This document shows positions 1 to 5,788 of a DNA stretch of 5,788 nucleotides, piece after piece. The notes under the pieces were generated by a model. The model had not been told where the DNA came from and made no database searches. It saw nothing but the letters and a program-made list of their open reading frames with translations. A program made the translations under genes and the position numbers. The stretch's first letter is position 1; the number at the start of each line of letters is the position of its first letter. Origin of the DNA: DSYF01 sp041181065 (GTDB lineage: Bacteria > Verrucomicrobiota > Verrucomicrobiia > Limisphaerales > DSYF01); contig JBEGQI010000007.1 in assembly GCA_041181065.1 (NCBI GenBank), positions 1-5,788 of the forward strand, written 5' to 3'.

Positions 1-1215
1 CACTGTTCCCGAATCATGAGCGTCGTTCACGCTGACAATGACCAGTTGATTTTTGCTGGCATCGTAAGCCGCCACTGAATTGGTGTCGCTGGCTTCAACG
101 ATCCGGCAACCGGGCCGGATGAAGCGGCTGAATTGCGCCATGACATGGAACTTGCGCGTCAGCCAGTAATCCGTGCCGCGTCCGTCGATGCGATAGTGAA
201 TGAGCCCCCAGCTGCCGCCGTCCGCGAACTGCCAGTAGATCCACGCTGCAGCGTGCTTCTCCACGATGTCATCGCGGATGCGGCGGGCGAGCAAAATTCC
301 GGAACGCTCGCCATCGCCGTATTCAGAAACCCAAAGTGGCTTGCCTTTGGCTTCGGCGAGTTGGCGGAGGCGTTGCGAAGCATTCGCCGAGTAAGTGTGC
401 GTGACGATGTGCGAAAGATTGCTGAGCGTCGTCGCATCGTAGGTGGCGATGGCTTCGCAAGCGCTGTGCTCGTCGTTGTCCTCGGTCGCGACGATGCCGG
501 CGCGCACGCCGTGGCGGTCGAGCGCCGCGCGGAGCAAGGGAATCATGCGTTGCTGCTGCGCGATACTCATGTGCGTGCCCTCCTGACGATTACCCAGTTT
601 CCACCAAGCCGCCGCGGGCTCGTTCATCGGCGTGACGGTGTCGAATTTCACGCCGTCCAGCACTTTAAGATTGCTGGCAACCGTGGCCAGATAATCAGCG
701 AACGGTGCTTCAAACTCGCGCTTCAAGTTGTCATCGGTGCCGTTCTTCGATCCAGTGACGCTGCCGCTGTGGGTCATCCAATACGGCGGCGAGTTGGCAA
801 AAGCCACGACGTGATTTGCACCGCGCACGACTGCAGCGCGGAGCATCCAGCGTTGGTTGGCGTCGGCGGACCAATCCCATTTGCCGGGCTCAGGTTGAAA
901 ACCGGGGATGCGGGCACGGAACTCCATCGTGTTTTCGCGTGCCGGATTTTCGCCGCCGCCGATGTTGTAGCGGACGATGTTCAGGCCAAGTTCCTTGAAC
1001 GCCAGATCAGCGTAAGCCTCGCGGTTCGTGAAGCCACCCACCACATGCGCCCACCAGCAAAGTGAAGTGCCCCATCCGTCGAAGTGAGGAACTAAAACTT
1101 TTCGCGTGTCAACGGTGACTACATTCGTTGAGCCGAATGCGATTGCAGCGAACAACTGAAGCGCAAGCAGGAGCCGCAGGCATGAAACGCCATGGTGCCT
1201 TCGAATCGCATTCAT
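1..1215 (-). CDS. Secreted GH30-family glycoside hydrolase, endo-beta-1,6-galactanase-like (3' end missing)
   Basis: Probably hydrolyses beta-1,6-linked galactan, as in arabinogalactan side chains, outside the cytoplasm. The frame is open for 405 codons from the ATG at 1215 to the window edge, so the C-terminus is missing. Residues 1-29 look like a signal peptide: basic RRHH, then a hydrophobic run (LRLLLALQLFAAIAFG). The mature part opens with DGWGTSLCWWA (residues 46-56), a signature I associate with bacterial and fungal endo-beta-1,6-galactanases of GH30, followed by NIGGGENP (84-91). TPMNEP places the general acid/base at E199 and WVSEYGDG the nucleophile at E298, the usual spacing for a clan GH-A barrel. 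From about residue 355 the side beta-sandwich typical of GH30 begins. The start is the only in-frame ATG near the signal peptide; AAGG lies only two bases before it, too close for a normal ribosome site. It lies 14 bases downstream of prfC on the same strand. The family is fairly secure; the exact substrate is inference. Confidence 0.88.
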   Translation of the reverse strand, partial: MNAIRRHHGVSCLRLLLALQLFAAIAFGSTNVVTVDTRKVLVPHFDGWGTSLCWWAHVVGGFTNREAYADLAFKELGLNIVRYNIGGGENPARENTMEFRARIPGFQPEPGKWDWSADANQRWMLRAAVVRGANHVVAFANSPPYWMTHSGSVTGSKNGTDDNLKREFEAPFADYLATVASNLKVLDGVKFDTVTPMNEPAAAWWKLGNRQEGTHMSIAQQQRMIPLLRAALDRHGVRAGIVATEDNDEHSACEAIATYDATTLSNLSHIVTHTYSANASQRLRQLAEAKGKPLWVSEYGDGERSGILLARRIRDDIVEKHAAAWIYWQFADGGSWGLIHYRIDGRGTDYWLTRKFHVMAQFSRFIRPGCRIVEASDTNSVAAYDASKNQLVIVSVNDAHDSGTV

Positions 1216-1223
1216 GGCCTTGT

Positions 1224-1241
1224 GCGCGCCTATTCGCGCGC
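1224..1241 (-). promoter_or_regulatory. GC-only hairpin enclosing the prfC stop codon
   Basis: Reading on the minus strand, GCGCGC, loop GAATAG, GCGCGC form a perfect six-pair stem. The loop holds the last sense codon and the TAG stop of prfC, and the stem ends eight bases before the start codon of the GH30 gene. There is no T-run after it, so it is not a classical intrinsic terminator. It could weaken readthrough or affect translation of the downstream gene, but GCGCGC is self-complementary and may arise by chance in GC-rich DNA. The structure is seen; the role is inferred. Confidence 0.35.
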
Positions 1242-2831
1242 GGTTTGCACGGGGAGTGCCGACAGTTCCACGCCCTTGTTGGTCTCGCTGAAATAATTCG
1301 CGGACCATTCGTTGCTGAAGAGCACCACTGGATTCTTGCCAATGTCGTAGGCGAGCTTGGCGCCGGTGGGCAGCGAGAGGGCGTCGAGCGCTTCTTCGGT
1401 GATGTCGGTGGGCAGCCAACGGACGACTTGCCACGGCGCGGCTTCGAGGCGCGATTCGGCGCCGTATTCGCTTTCGAGGCGGAACTGCACGACTTCAAAC
1501 TGCAGCGGGCCGACGGCGGCGAGCAGCGGGGTCTTCACCGATGAGTTGCGCAGGTAAAGCGCTTGGATGACGCCTTCTTGCAGAAGCTGGTCGAGGCCTT
1601 GGCGGAATTGTTTGAACTTACCCGTGTTCGGATTGTGCAGGTGCGCAAAGGCCTCCGGCGTGAAGCGTGGAATTTCTTTGTAGAGAATTGTGGGATCGGT
1701 CGTGAGCGTATCGCCGATGCCGAAGCTGTCATGGCCGACGAGCCCGATGACGTCGCCGGGATACGCTTCGTCCACGGTTTCGCGTTCGTTGCCGAAGAGT
1801 TTATGCGAGCTGGAGAGGCGGACCTTTTTCTCCGAGCGCGAGTGATGCACGGTCATGTCGCGATCGAACTTGCCGGAGCAGACGCGAATGAACGCGATGC
1901 GGTCGCGATGCTTCGGGTCCATGTTCGCCTGGATCTTGAAGATGAAACCGCTGAACGCCGGATTCTCCGGAGCGATCTCCACGCCTGCCATCAGGCGCGA
2001 TTTCGGCGCGGGCGAATGTTTCAGGAAGCCGTCGAGCAGAAGTTGCACGCCGAAGTTGTTCACGCCGCTGCCGAAGAAGACGGGCGTCGTTTTGCCGGCC
2101 AGCACTTCCGCTTCATCGAATTCCTCGCCGGCCATCTCGAGCATCTCCAATTCCTCCACCGTCTTGTTGAAGTCGGCTTCGCTCAGGTTGCCGCGCACCT
2201 CGGGGTCGTGCAGACCGCCGACGGCGACGGGCGCGCGGTATTTGCCGCCGACCACGCGCTCGAACGTGTGCATGGTCTTGGTCCGCCGGTCATAGACGCC
2301 CTGGAAATCCGGGCCGTTGCCGATGGGCCAGTTCACGGGGAACGCGCCGATGCCGAGCACACGCTCGAGCTCGTCGAGCAGTTCCAGCGGGTTCTTCATG
2401 GGCCGGTCGCACTTGTTCATGAAGGTAAAGATCGGCACGCCGCGCTGGCGGCAGACCTCGAACAGCTTCCGCGTCTGCGGCTCGATGCCTTTCGCGGAGT
2501 CGATCACCATGACCACTGAATCCACGGCGGTGAGCACGCGGTAGGTGTCTTCGGAGAAATCTTTGTGACCGGGCGTGTCGAGCAGGTTGATGCGGTAGCC
2601 GTCGTAGTCGAACTGCAGCACGGTCGAGCTGATGGAGATGCCGCGCTTCTTTTCGAGTTCCATCCAGTCTGATGTGGTGGCGCGCTGGTTCTTGCGCGCG
2701 GTCACGGAGCCGGCGAGCTGCACCGCGCCGCCGTAAAGCAGCAGCTTTTCCGTCAACGTGGTCTTGCCCGCGTCCGGGTGCGAGATGATGGCGAATGTGC
2801 GCCGCCGCTGGATTTCTTTTTCGATGCTCAC
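1230..2831 (-). CDS. prfC: Peptide chain release factor 3 (RF3)
   Basis: RF3 is a cytoplasmic GTPase that removes RF1 or RF2 from the ribosome after peptide release. The protein has 533 residues, against 529 for the E. coli protein. GTPase motifs are intact: G1 HPDAGKTT (18-25), switch I region RGISISSTV (63-71), G3 DTPGH (85-89) and G4 NKCD (139-142). The RF3-typical KDFSEDTYR follows G3, which separates it from EF-G and TetM-type proteins. Domain II (for example FKIQANMDPKHRDRIAF) and the C-terminal RF3 domain (GPLQFEVVQFRLESEYG) are present up to the TAG stop. I chose the GTG at 2831, giving (V/M)SIEKEIQRRRTFAIISHP, because family members start about ten residues before the first strand. 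The frame stays open 176 codons further upstream, to 3359, but that stretch is antisense to the methyltransferase and has no RF3 homology that I can see. No Shine-Dalgarno sequence precedes the GTG. The gene is divergent from the methyltransferase and followed closely by the GH30 gene. Confidence 0.96.
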   Translation of the reverse strand: MSIEKEIQRRRTFAIISHPDAGKTTLTEKLLLYGGAVQLAGSVTARKNQRATTSDWMELEKKRGISISSTVLQFDYDGYRINLLDTPGHKDFSEDTYRVLTAVDSVVMVIDSAKGIEPQTRKLFEVCRQRGVPIFTFMNKCDRPMKNPLELLDELERVLGIGAFPVNWPIGNGPDFQGVYDRRTKTMHTFERVVGGKYRAPVAVGGLHDPEVRGNLSEADFNKTVEELEMLEMAGEEFDEAEVLAGKTTPVFFGSGVNNFGVQLLLDGFLKHSPAPKSRLMAGVEIAPENPAFSGFIFKIQANMDPKHRDRIAFIRVCSGKFDRDMTVHHSRSEKKVRLSSSHKLFGNERETVDEAYPGDVIGLVGHDSFGIGDTLTTDPTILYKEIPRFTPEAFAHLHNPNTGKFKQFRQGLDQLLQEGVIQALYLRNSSVKTPLLAAVGPLQFEVVQFRLESEYGAESRLEAAPWQVVRWLPTDITEEALDALSLPTGAKLAYDIGKNPVVLFSNEWSANYFSETNKGVELSALPVQTARE

Positions 2832-2909
2832 AACAGAGTCGCGGAAGTTAGCAGAGTTGAAGGCTGGAACAAGCTTGAGCTTCCGCCAAATCTGACTAGA
2901 ACAGCGCGC
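2832..2909. promoter_or_regulatory. Divergent intergenic region between prfC and the methyltransferase gene
   Basis: These 78 bases separate two start codons facing away from each other, so promoters for both genes are expected here unless they lie inside the opposite coding region. AAGCT-TG-AGCTT (2871-2882) is a perfect inverted repeat with a two-base centre and could be a small operator or chance. On the plus strand TTGAGC (2875-2880) and TAGAAC (2897-2902), 16 bases apart, each match four of six consensus bases of a sigma-70 promoter. No good match was found for prfC; TTGTTC with TAACTT on the minus strand is weak. Confidence 0.4.
2875..2902 (+). promoter_or_regulatory. Weak candidate sigma-70 promoter of the methyltransferase gene, possibly leaderless
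   Basis: TTGAGC and TAGAAC with a 16-base spacer precede the ATG at 2910. If used, transcription would begin at about 2909-2910, at the start codon itself, giving a leaderless mRNA. The lack of any Shine-Dalgarno-like sequence before this ATG fits that reading. Both hexamers are imperfect and the -35 element overlaps the inverted repeat at 2871-2882, so this is a hypothesis only. Confidence 0.2.
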
Positions 2910-3938
2910 ATGTCGTATCCTCCGTTGTCCCCCGCCGCCATCCTCCAAACTGCGTTTGGTTTCTGGCCGTCCAAAGTCCTTCTCACGGCCGTCGAGTTCG
3001 GCGTGTTCACGAAGCTCGGCAATCGTCGGCTCACGGGCGCGGAGCTGGGCGCGGAGCTGAAGCTGCATCCGCGCGGCATTGCCGATTTCTTCGACGCGTT
3101 GGTGGCGATGAAGTTTCTCGATCGCGCAGGCGACGGCCCGGACGGCAAATATTTTAACACGCCGGAAGGGACGTTGTTCCTCGACGCGAACAGCCCGCGT
3201 TACGTCGGCGGCATCCTCGTCATGCTCAACGCGCGACTGTTCAAATACTGGCACGACCTGCCCGAAGCGTTGCGCACCGGCAAACCGCAGAATGAAGTGA
3301 AGCACGGGACGAAGGGCATCTTCGAGGAGCTGTATGCCGACCTGCCCAAGCTGGAACAATTCCTCGGCGCGATGACGGGTTTATCGCGCATCAACTTTGA
3401 GGCGTTCGCGGAAAAGTTTGATTTCACGAAATACAAAACGCTGTGCGATGTCGGCGGCGCGACGGGATTGCTGTGCACCGAGGTGGCGAAGCGGCATCCG
3501 CATTTGAAATGCACGAGCTTCGATCTGCCGCCGGTGGAACCGGTCGCGAAGAAGCACATCGCTGCCGTTGGTCTGACGGATCGCGTGGGCACGGCGAGAG
3601 GCGATTTCTTCAAGGATGCGCTTCCAAAGGCCGACGTCATCACGATGGGGATGATCCTCCACGACTGGAATCTGGAGAAGAAGATGCATCTGATCCGACT
3701 GGCTTACGACGCGTTGCCGCCGGGCGGGGCGTTGGTGGCGATCGAGGCGCTGATCGACGACGCGCGACGCGAGAATGTTCAAGGCCTGCTGATGTCGCTG
3801 AACATGCTCATCGAGTTCGGCGACGCGTTTGATTACTCCGGCGCGGACTTCCGCAAGTGGTGCGGCGAAGTCGGCTTCAAACGTTTTGAAGTCATCCACC
3901 TCGCCGGCGCCTCAAGCGCAGCGGTGGCTTACAAATAA
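2910..3938 (+). CDS. SAM-dependent O-methyltransferase, COMT/ASMT (Methyltransf_2) type
   Basis: Predicted to move a methyl group from S-adenosylmethionine to a hydroxyl group of a small, probably aromatic, molecule in the cytoplasm. The protein has 342 residues, normal for the family. Residues 10-95 form the N-terminal dimerisation and winged-helix domain (TAVEFGVFTKLGNRRLTGAELGAEL is interrupted here only by family-typical variation, then a recognition helix and FNTPEGTLFL). The Rossmann domain has SAM motif I DVGGATG (180-186), the acidic end of strand 2 at FDLPPV (204-209), GDFF (231-234), and LHDW (250-253), where H251 aligns with the catalytic base histidine of plant caffeate O-methyltransferase. 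PPGGALVAIEALIDD (270-284) is the usual post-core segment. The ATG at 2910 was chosen because MSYPPLSPAAILQTAFGFW begins like family members; the frame is open back to an ATG at 2778, but that would overlap the prfC start region in antisense. No neighbour suggests a substrate: resemblance to acetylserotonin or hydroxyneurosporene enzymes does not settle it. Confidence 0.9.
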   Translation: MSYPPLSPAAILQTAFGFWPSKVLLTAVEFGVFTKLGNRRLTGAELGAELKLHPRGIADFFDALVAMKFLDRAGDGPDGKYFNTPEGTLFLDANSPRYVGGILVMLNARLFKYWHDLPEALRTGKPQNEVKHGTKGIFEELYADLPKLEQFLGAMTGLSRINFEAFAEKFDFTKYKTLCDVGGATGLLCTEVAKRHPHLKCTSFDLPPVEPVAKKHIAAVGLTDRVGTARGDFFKDALPKADVITMGMILHDWNLEKKMHLIRLAYDALPPGGALVAIEALIDDARRENVQGLLMSLNMLIEFGDAFDYSGADFRKWCGEVGFKRFEVIHLAGASSAAVAYK

Positions 3939-3946
3939 GCGGCCGT

Positions 3947-3974
3947 GCCTCAGGCGACAGTAGTCGCATTCGGC
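3947..3974. terminator. Hairpin downstream of the methyltransferase gene, weak terminator candidate
   Basis: GCGAC-AGTA-GTCGC (3954-3967) is a perfect five-pair stem with a four-base loop, and the flanking GCC (3947-3949) and GGC (3972-3974) can pair outside a four-base internal loop on each side. It begins nine bases after the methyltransferase stop. There is no T-run on the plus side (TAAAACTTCTT follows), so intrinsic termination would be weak. It also sits immediately after the stop codon of the minus-strand remnant at 3974-4042, so it may originally have belonged to that gene. Confidence 0.35.
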
Positions 3975-4042
3975 TAAAACTTCTTCGTGTCCAGTCCCTG
4001 AATGACCAAGGAAACGGGTTGTTGGGCATAAGTTTTGCTCAA
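3974..4042 (-). pseudogene. Possible C-terminal remnant of a lost minus-strand gene
   Basis: The minus strand reads 22 codons, ending QQPVSLVIQGLDTKKF and a TAG stop at 3974-3976, directly after an in-frame TGA at 4043-4045. The alternating hydrophobic pattern (VSLVIQG) resembles the last beta-strand of Ig-like or P-type domains that end many secreted bacterial proteins, and the stop is followed at once by a hairpin. There is no start codon apart from TTG at 4042 and no room for a domain. It could be the 3' scar of a deleted gene or an open stretch by chance; no homologue is recognised. Confidence 0.2.
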
Positions 4043-4177
4043 TCAAAGATTAGATTATCGCACATTCACGAAGGCGCACGCGCAGTCACTTGCAAGCATG
4101 GGGTGACGTGCCATTTTCGCATTCGAATAAGCCCGAGAGCCCTAGTGGGGTCTTTCTGGCTAATCATTTTTGATCCG

Positions 4178-5788
4178 ATGAAGAGCAGATCAACGGCATT
4201 TGTTTTAGCTGCCTTGCTGGGCGGCTTGGTGGTCGTTTGGTGGTGGGCTACTCAACCTGCCCCCGAAGCGACCACCGCAGCCACAGCCTTTGGCGGGGCT
4301 AAAAACTCTCACGCTGCCGCCCCGGGTGTCATTCCTGCGAAAGCCTCCAAAGCGACACCGGGCGTTCCCATCTCAGCGACAGCTCCCGTGCCGGTAAGGG
4401 CGTTTCGCAATTGGGCTGAGTCCTATCTTGCGGCGACGCGGGACGAGCAACGCGCGATGGAGTCCCAAGGAGCGGAATTGGCAAAAGCTCACACACGAGC
4501 GATCGCGGAGTTGATCCGCCAAGATCCGCAGCAGGCCATCGAGAACGCGGTGCCGATGGTGATCCGACAAGACCTTCCGGCTTCGATCGTGGCGCTGCTG
4601 GAAAAGCGGGAAAACTTGAAAGCGGCGTTGAACGTCTATGGCAACATGCCCATACCGGGCGCGGAGACTTCGGTGGATTTCAAACCTTACACGCGGTCGG
4701 TGACGACCGACGGCGGAGCGTATTGGAACGCGTATGTGTATGGGCGGCGGCTGGGACAACGGACGTTGGCGGCGGCTTCGCTCAATGGAATTTCAGTGGG
4801 TTCAGACATGGCCATCTCGGATTCGCCGTTGCGGCAGCTTGAAGTGGGCGAGCGTCCGAATCCCGGGACGCGCGAGGTATCTGAAGTTTGCCCCGTATCC
4901 GGTCAGACGACTCCCGTTGAACCGACTGCCAGCGGCGCGTTGCCAGCAATCACTCCCGATACGCCCGCTTACGAAACGCCCGAGCGCATCGTTTATGTGT
5001 GTTCAGGCGGACATATCTCACAGGTGGCCGAACAACTGACGGAAGAGGAATATCGGCAACACTGGGAATCGCAGGGTGTTTATCTGAATGCCGGTGCGGG
5101 TTCGGGCTCCGGCCCCAGCCCGGTTGGAACCATTCCTGGAGGTTGGACGACCGGGCAGCGCAAGTTCCTCTACATCCGCGCGACGTTCCCCGATCATCTC
5201 ATCGATCCGCAGTCGGAGGCGGAATGTCAGGACTCATTACGGCAGATGGCGGATTTCATCACGCAGTCGAGCTATGGGCGTTGCTACTTCACTTATGCGG
5301 TCGCGCCGCTCGTGGTGCTGCCCCATCCCGAATCGTGGTATGTGCAGTATCAAGCCGACGGCGCGGGGGCGGACACCTTGATCCAAAGCCAGGCACGCAC
5401 GATCGCGAAAGCCATGGGCTACGATTACACGAGCTACGATCTCGACGCGGTGCGTTGGAATGGCTCCGTCGGCAGCTACGGCGGCTCGGCATCTGTCGGC
5501 GCGCGCGGGATGCGATTGAAGACGAGTGGCGTCACGACTTTTTGCCATGAGCTCGGCCACAATCTCGGGGTCTGGCACGCGAACTACTGGCGCACCACGC
5601 CCCCGAGCCTCATCGGGCCGGGCAACAACCTCGAATACGGCAACCTGTTCGACTTGATGGGCAGCAGCAGCATCTCGGGCCAATACACGGCCCACTTCAA
5701 GAACATTCTCAACTGGCTGCCGGATGAAACGCATTGGAACGTCAAGAGCAGCGGCCTTTACCGCATCCACCAATTTGACTATGCCGTT
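4178..5788 (+). CDS. Exported metzincin zinc metalloprotease, M11 (gametolysin)-like (3' end missing)
   Basis: Predicted secreted or surface-anchored zinc endopeptidase. The first 537 codons are present and the frame is open at the right edge. Residues 1-24 (MKSRS, then hydrophobic FVLAALLGGLVVVWWWA) form a signal peptide or membrane anchor, followed by an Ala/Pro/Thr-rich linker to about 72 and a helical region (77-150) containing ELIRQDPQQAIENAVP. I recall similar segments at the N-termini of large verrucomicrobial secreted proteins, but cannot verify this. The catalytic domain starts near 328 (RKFLYIRATFP). HELGHNLGVWH (457-467) supplies zinc ligands H457, H461 and H467 and catalytic E458; M494 in EYGNLFDLMGSSS, 27 residues later, is the metzincin Met-turn, and the YGxxxDxMG form favours M11. 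C238 in EVCPVSG could be a propeptide cysteine switch. Start: ATG 4178 begins the export signal. The frame is open further upstream, with GTG at 4145 as an alternative, and neither has a good Shine-Dalgarno sequence. C-terminal domains, substrate and final family assignment are unknown. Confidence 0.85.
   Translation, partial: MKSRSTAFVLAALLGGLVVVWWWATQPAPEATTAATAFGGAKNSHAAAPGVIPAKASKATPGVPISATAPVPVRAFRNWAESYLAATRDEQRAMESQGAELAKAHTRAIAELIRQDPQQAIENAVPMVIRQDLPASIVALLEKRENLKAALNVYGNMPIPGAETSVDFKPYTRSVTTDGGAYWNAYVYGRRLGQRTLAAASLNGISVGSDMAISDSPLRQLEVGERPNPGTREVSEVCPVSGQTTPVEPTASGALPAITPDTPAYETPERIVYVCSGGHISQVAEQLTEEEYRQHWESQGVYLNAGAGSGSGPSPVGTIPGGWTTGQRKFLYIRATFPDHLIDPQSEAECQDSLRQMADFITQSSYGRCYFTYAVAPLVVLPHPESWYVQYQADGAGADTLIQSQARTIAKAMGYDYTSYDLDAVRWNGSVGSYGGSASVGARGMRLKTSGVTTFCHELGHNLGVWHANYWRTTPPSLIGPGNNLEYGNLFDLMGSSSISGQYTAHFKNILNWLPDETHWNVKSSGLYRIHQFDYAV

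Larger units (their letters stand above)
3939..4177. other. 239-base intergenic gap without a complete gene
   Basis: The gap lies between the methyltransferase stop and the protease start, both plus strand. It contains a hairpin at 3947-3974, a minus-strand coding-like remnant at 3974-4042, a locally AT-rich patch around 4041-4060, the palindrome ATTCGAAT (4121-4128), and a small imperfect stem GAGCCC-TAGT-GGGGTC (4137-4152) just before the protease gene. No strong sigma-70 promoter was found; TTGCAA (4090-4095) has the poor partner ATTTTC 17 bases later. No tRNA or small-RNA signature was recognised. Confidence 0.6.

Noticed and set aside
133..1065. Open plus-strand frame of 310 codons opposite the GH30 gene
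   Set aside because: It is antisense to a frame with a clear signal peptide and both GH30 catalytic glutamates; its own translation is Arg/Ala/Val-rich with no recognisable domain.
1563..2519. Open plus-strand frame of 318 codons inside prfC
   Set aside because: It lies opposite conserved RF3 domains; the His/Val/Ala/Glu-rich translation is typical of an antisense shadow in GC-rich DNA.
2832..3359. N-terminal 176-codon extension of prfC as a fused domain
   Set aside because: It is antisense to the dimerisation domain of the methyltransferase, shows no domain, and would give an RF3 about 180 residues longer than the family norm.
3381..3899. Minus-strand frame of 172 codons within the methyltransferase gene
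   Set aside because: The opposite strand encodes the SAM-binding core with intact motifs; no start context or homology supports the antisense frame.
4373..5773. Several overlapping frames of 60-183 codons on both strands inside the protease gene
   Set aside because: The frame from 4178 is continuous to the window edge and carries the zinc site and Met-turn; the others are out-of-frame shadows.
1..5788. CRISPR array, tRNA, insertion sequence or attachment site
   Set aside because: I saw no regularly spaced direct repeats, no cloverleaf with a TTCGA-type T-arm in the gaps, no transposase motif and no terminal repeats; the gaps are too short for most of these.

Overview
The window holds four protein-coding genes in a GC-rich bacterial segment. 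Two are on the minus strand on the left: a truncated secreted glycoside hydrolase of the GH30 / endo-beta-1,6-galactanase type, and peptide chain release factor 3 (prfC). Two are on the plus strand on the right: a COMT/ASMT-type SAM-dependent O-methyltransferase, and a truncated exported metzincin zinc protease. I infer a Verrucomicrobiota-like heterotroph from the mix of a secreted polysaccharidase and a large secreted HExxHxxGxxH protease, the style of the protease N-terminal region, the GC-rich composition, and the lack of clear Shine-Dalgarno sequences at all four starts. No rRNA or marker gene confirms this.

Layout. Positions 1-1215 (minus) carry the first 405 codons of the GH30 enzyme, which runs off the left edge. 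prfC (1230-2831, minus) lies 14 bases upstream of it, so the two could share a transcript; a GC-only hairpin surrounds the prfC stop codon at the junction. Positions 2832-2909 form a 78-base divergent intergenic region between prfC and the methyltransferase, with a small inverted repeat and a weak promoter match that would give a nearly leaderless methyltransferase mRNA. The methyltransferase fills 2910-3938 (plus). Positions 3939-4177 contain no complete gene, but hold a small hairpin and a short minus-strand open stretch that looks like the last 22 codons of a lost gene. From 4178 to the right edge runs the 5' part (537 codons) of the metzincin protease, with an N-terminal export signal or anchor, a presumed propeptide and the zinc site.

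How the genes fit together. The window does not look like one pathway. prfC is a housekeeping translation gene. The galactanase-like enzyme and the protease suit an organism that degrades complex extracellular polymers such as arabinogalactan-protein, whose glycan and protein parts these two enzyme classes could attack, but their distance and opposite strands give no direct support for a joint role. The methyltransferase substrate cannot be told from context. I found no CRISPR array, tRNA, insertion sequence or clear novel system; the most unusual items are the relic in the 3939-4177 gap, the stop-codon hairpin, and the possible cysteine switch in the protease propeptide.
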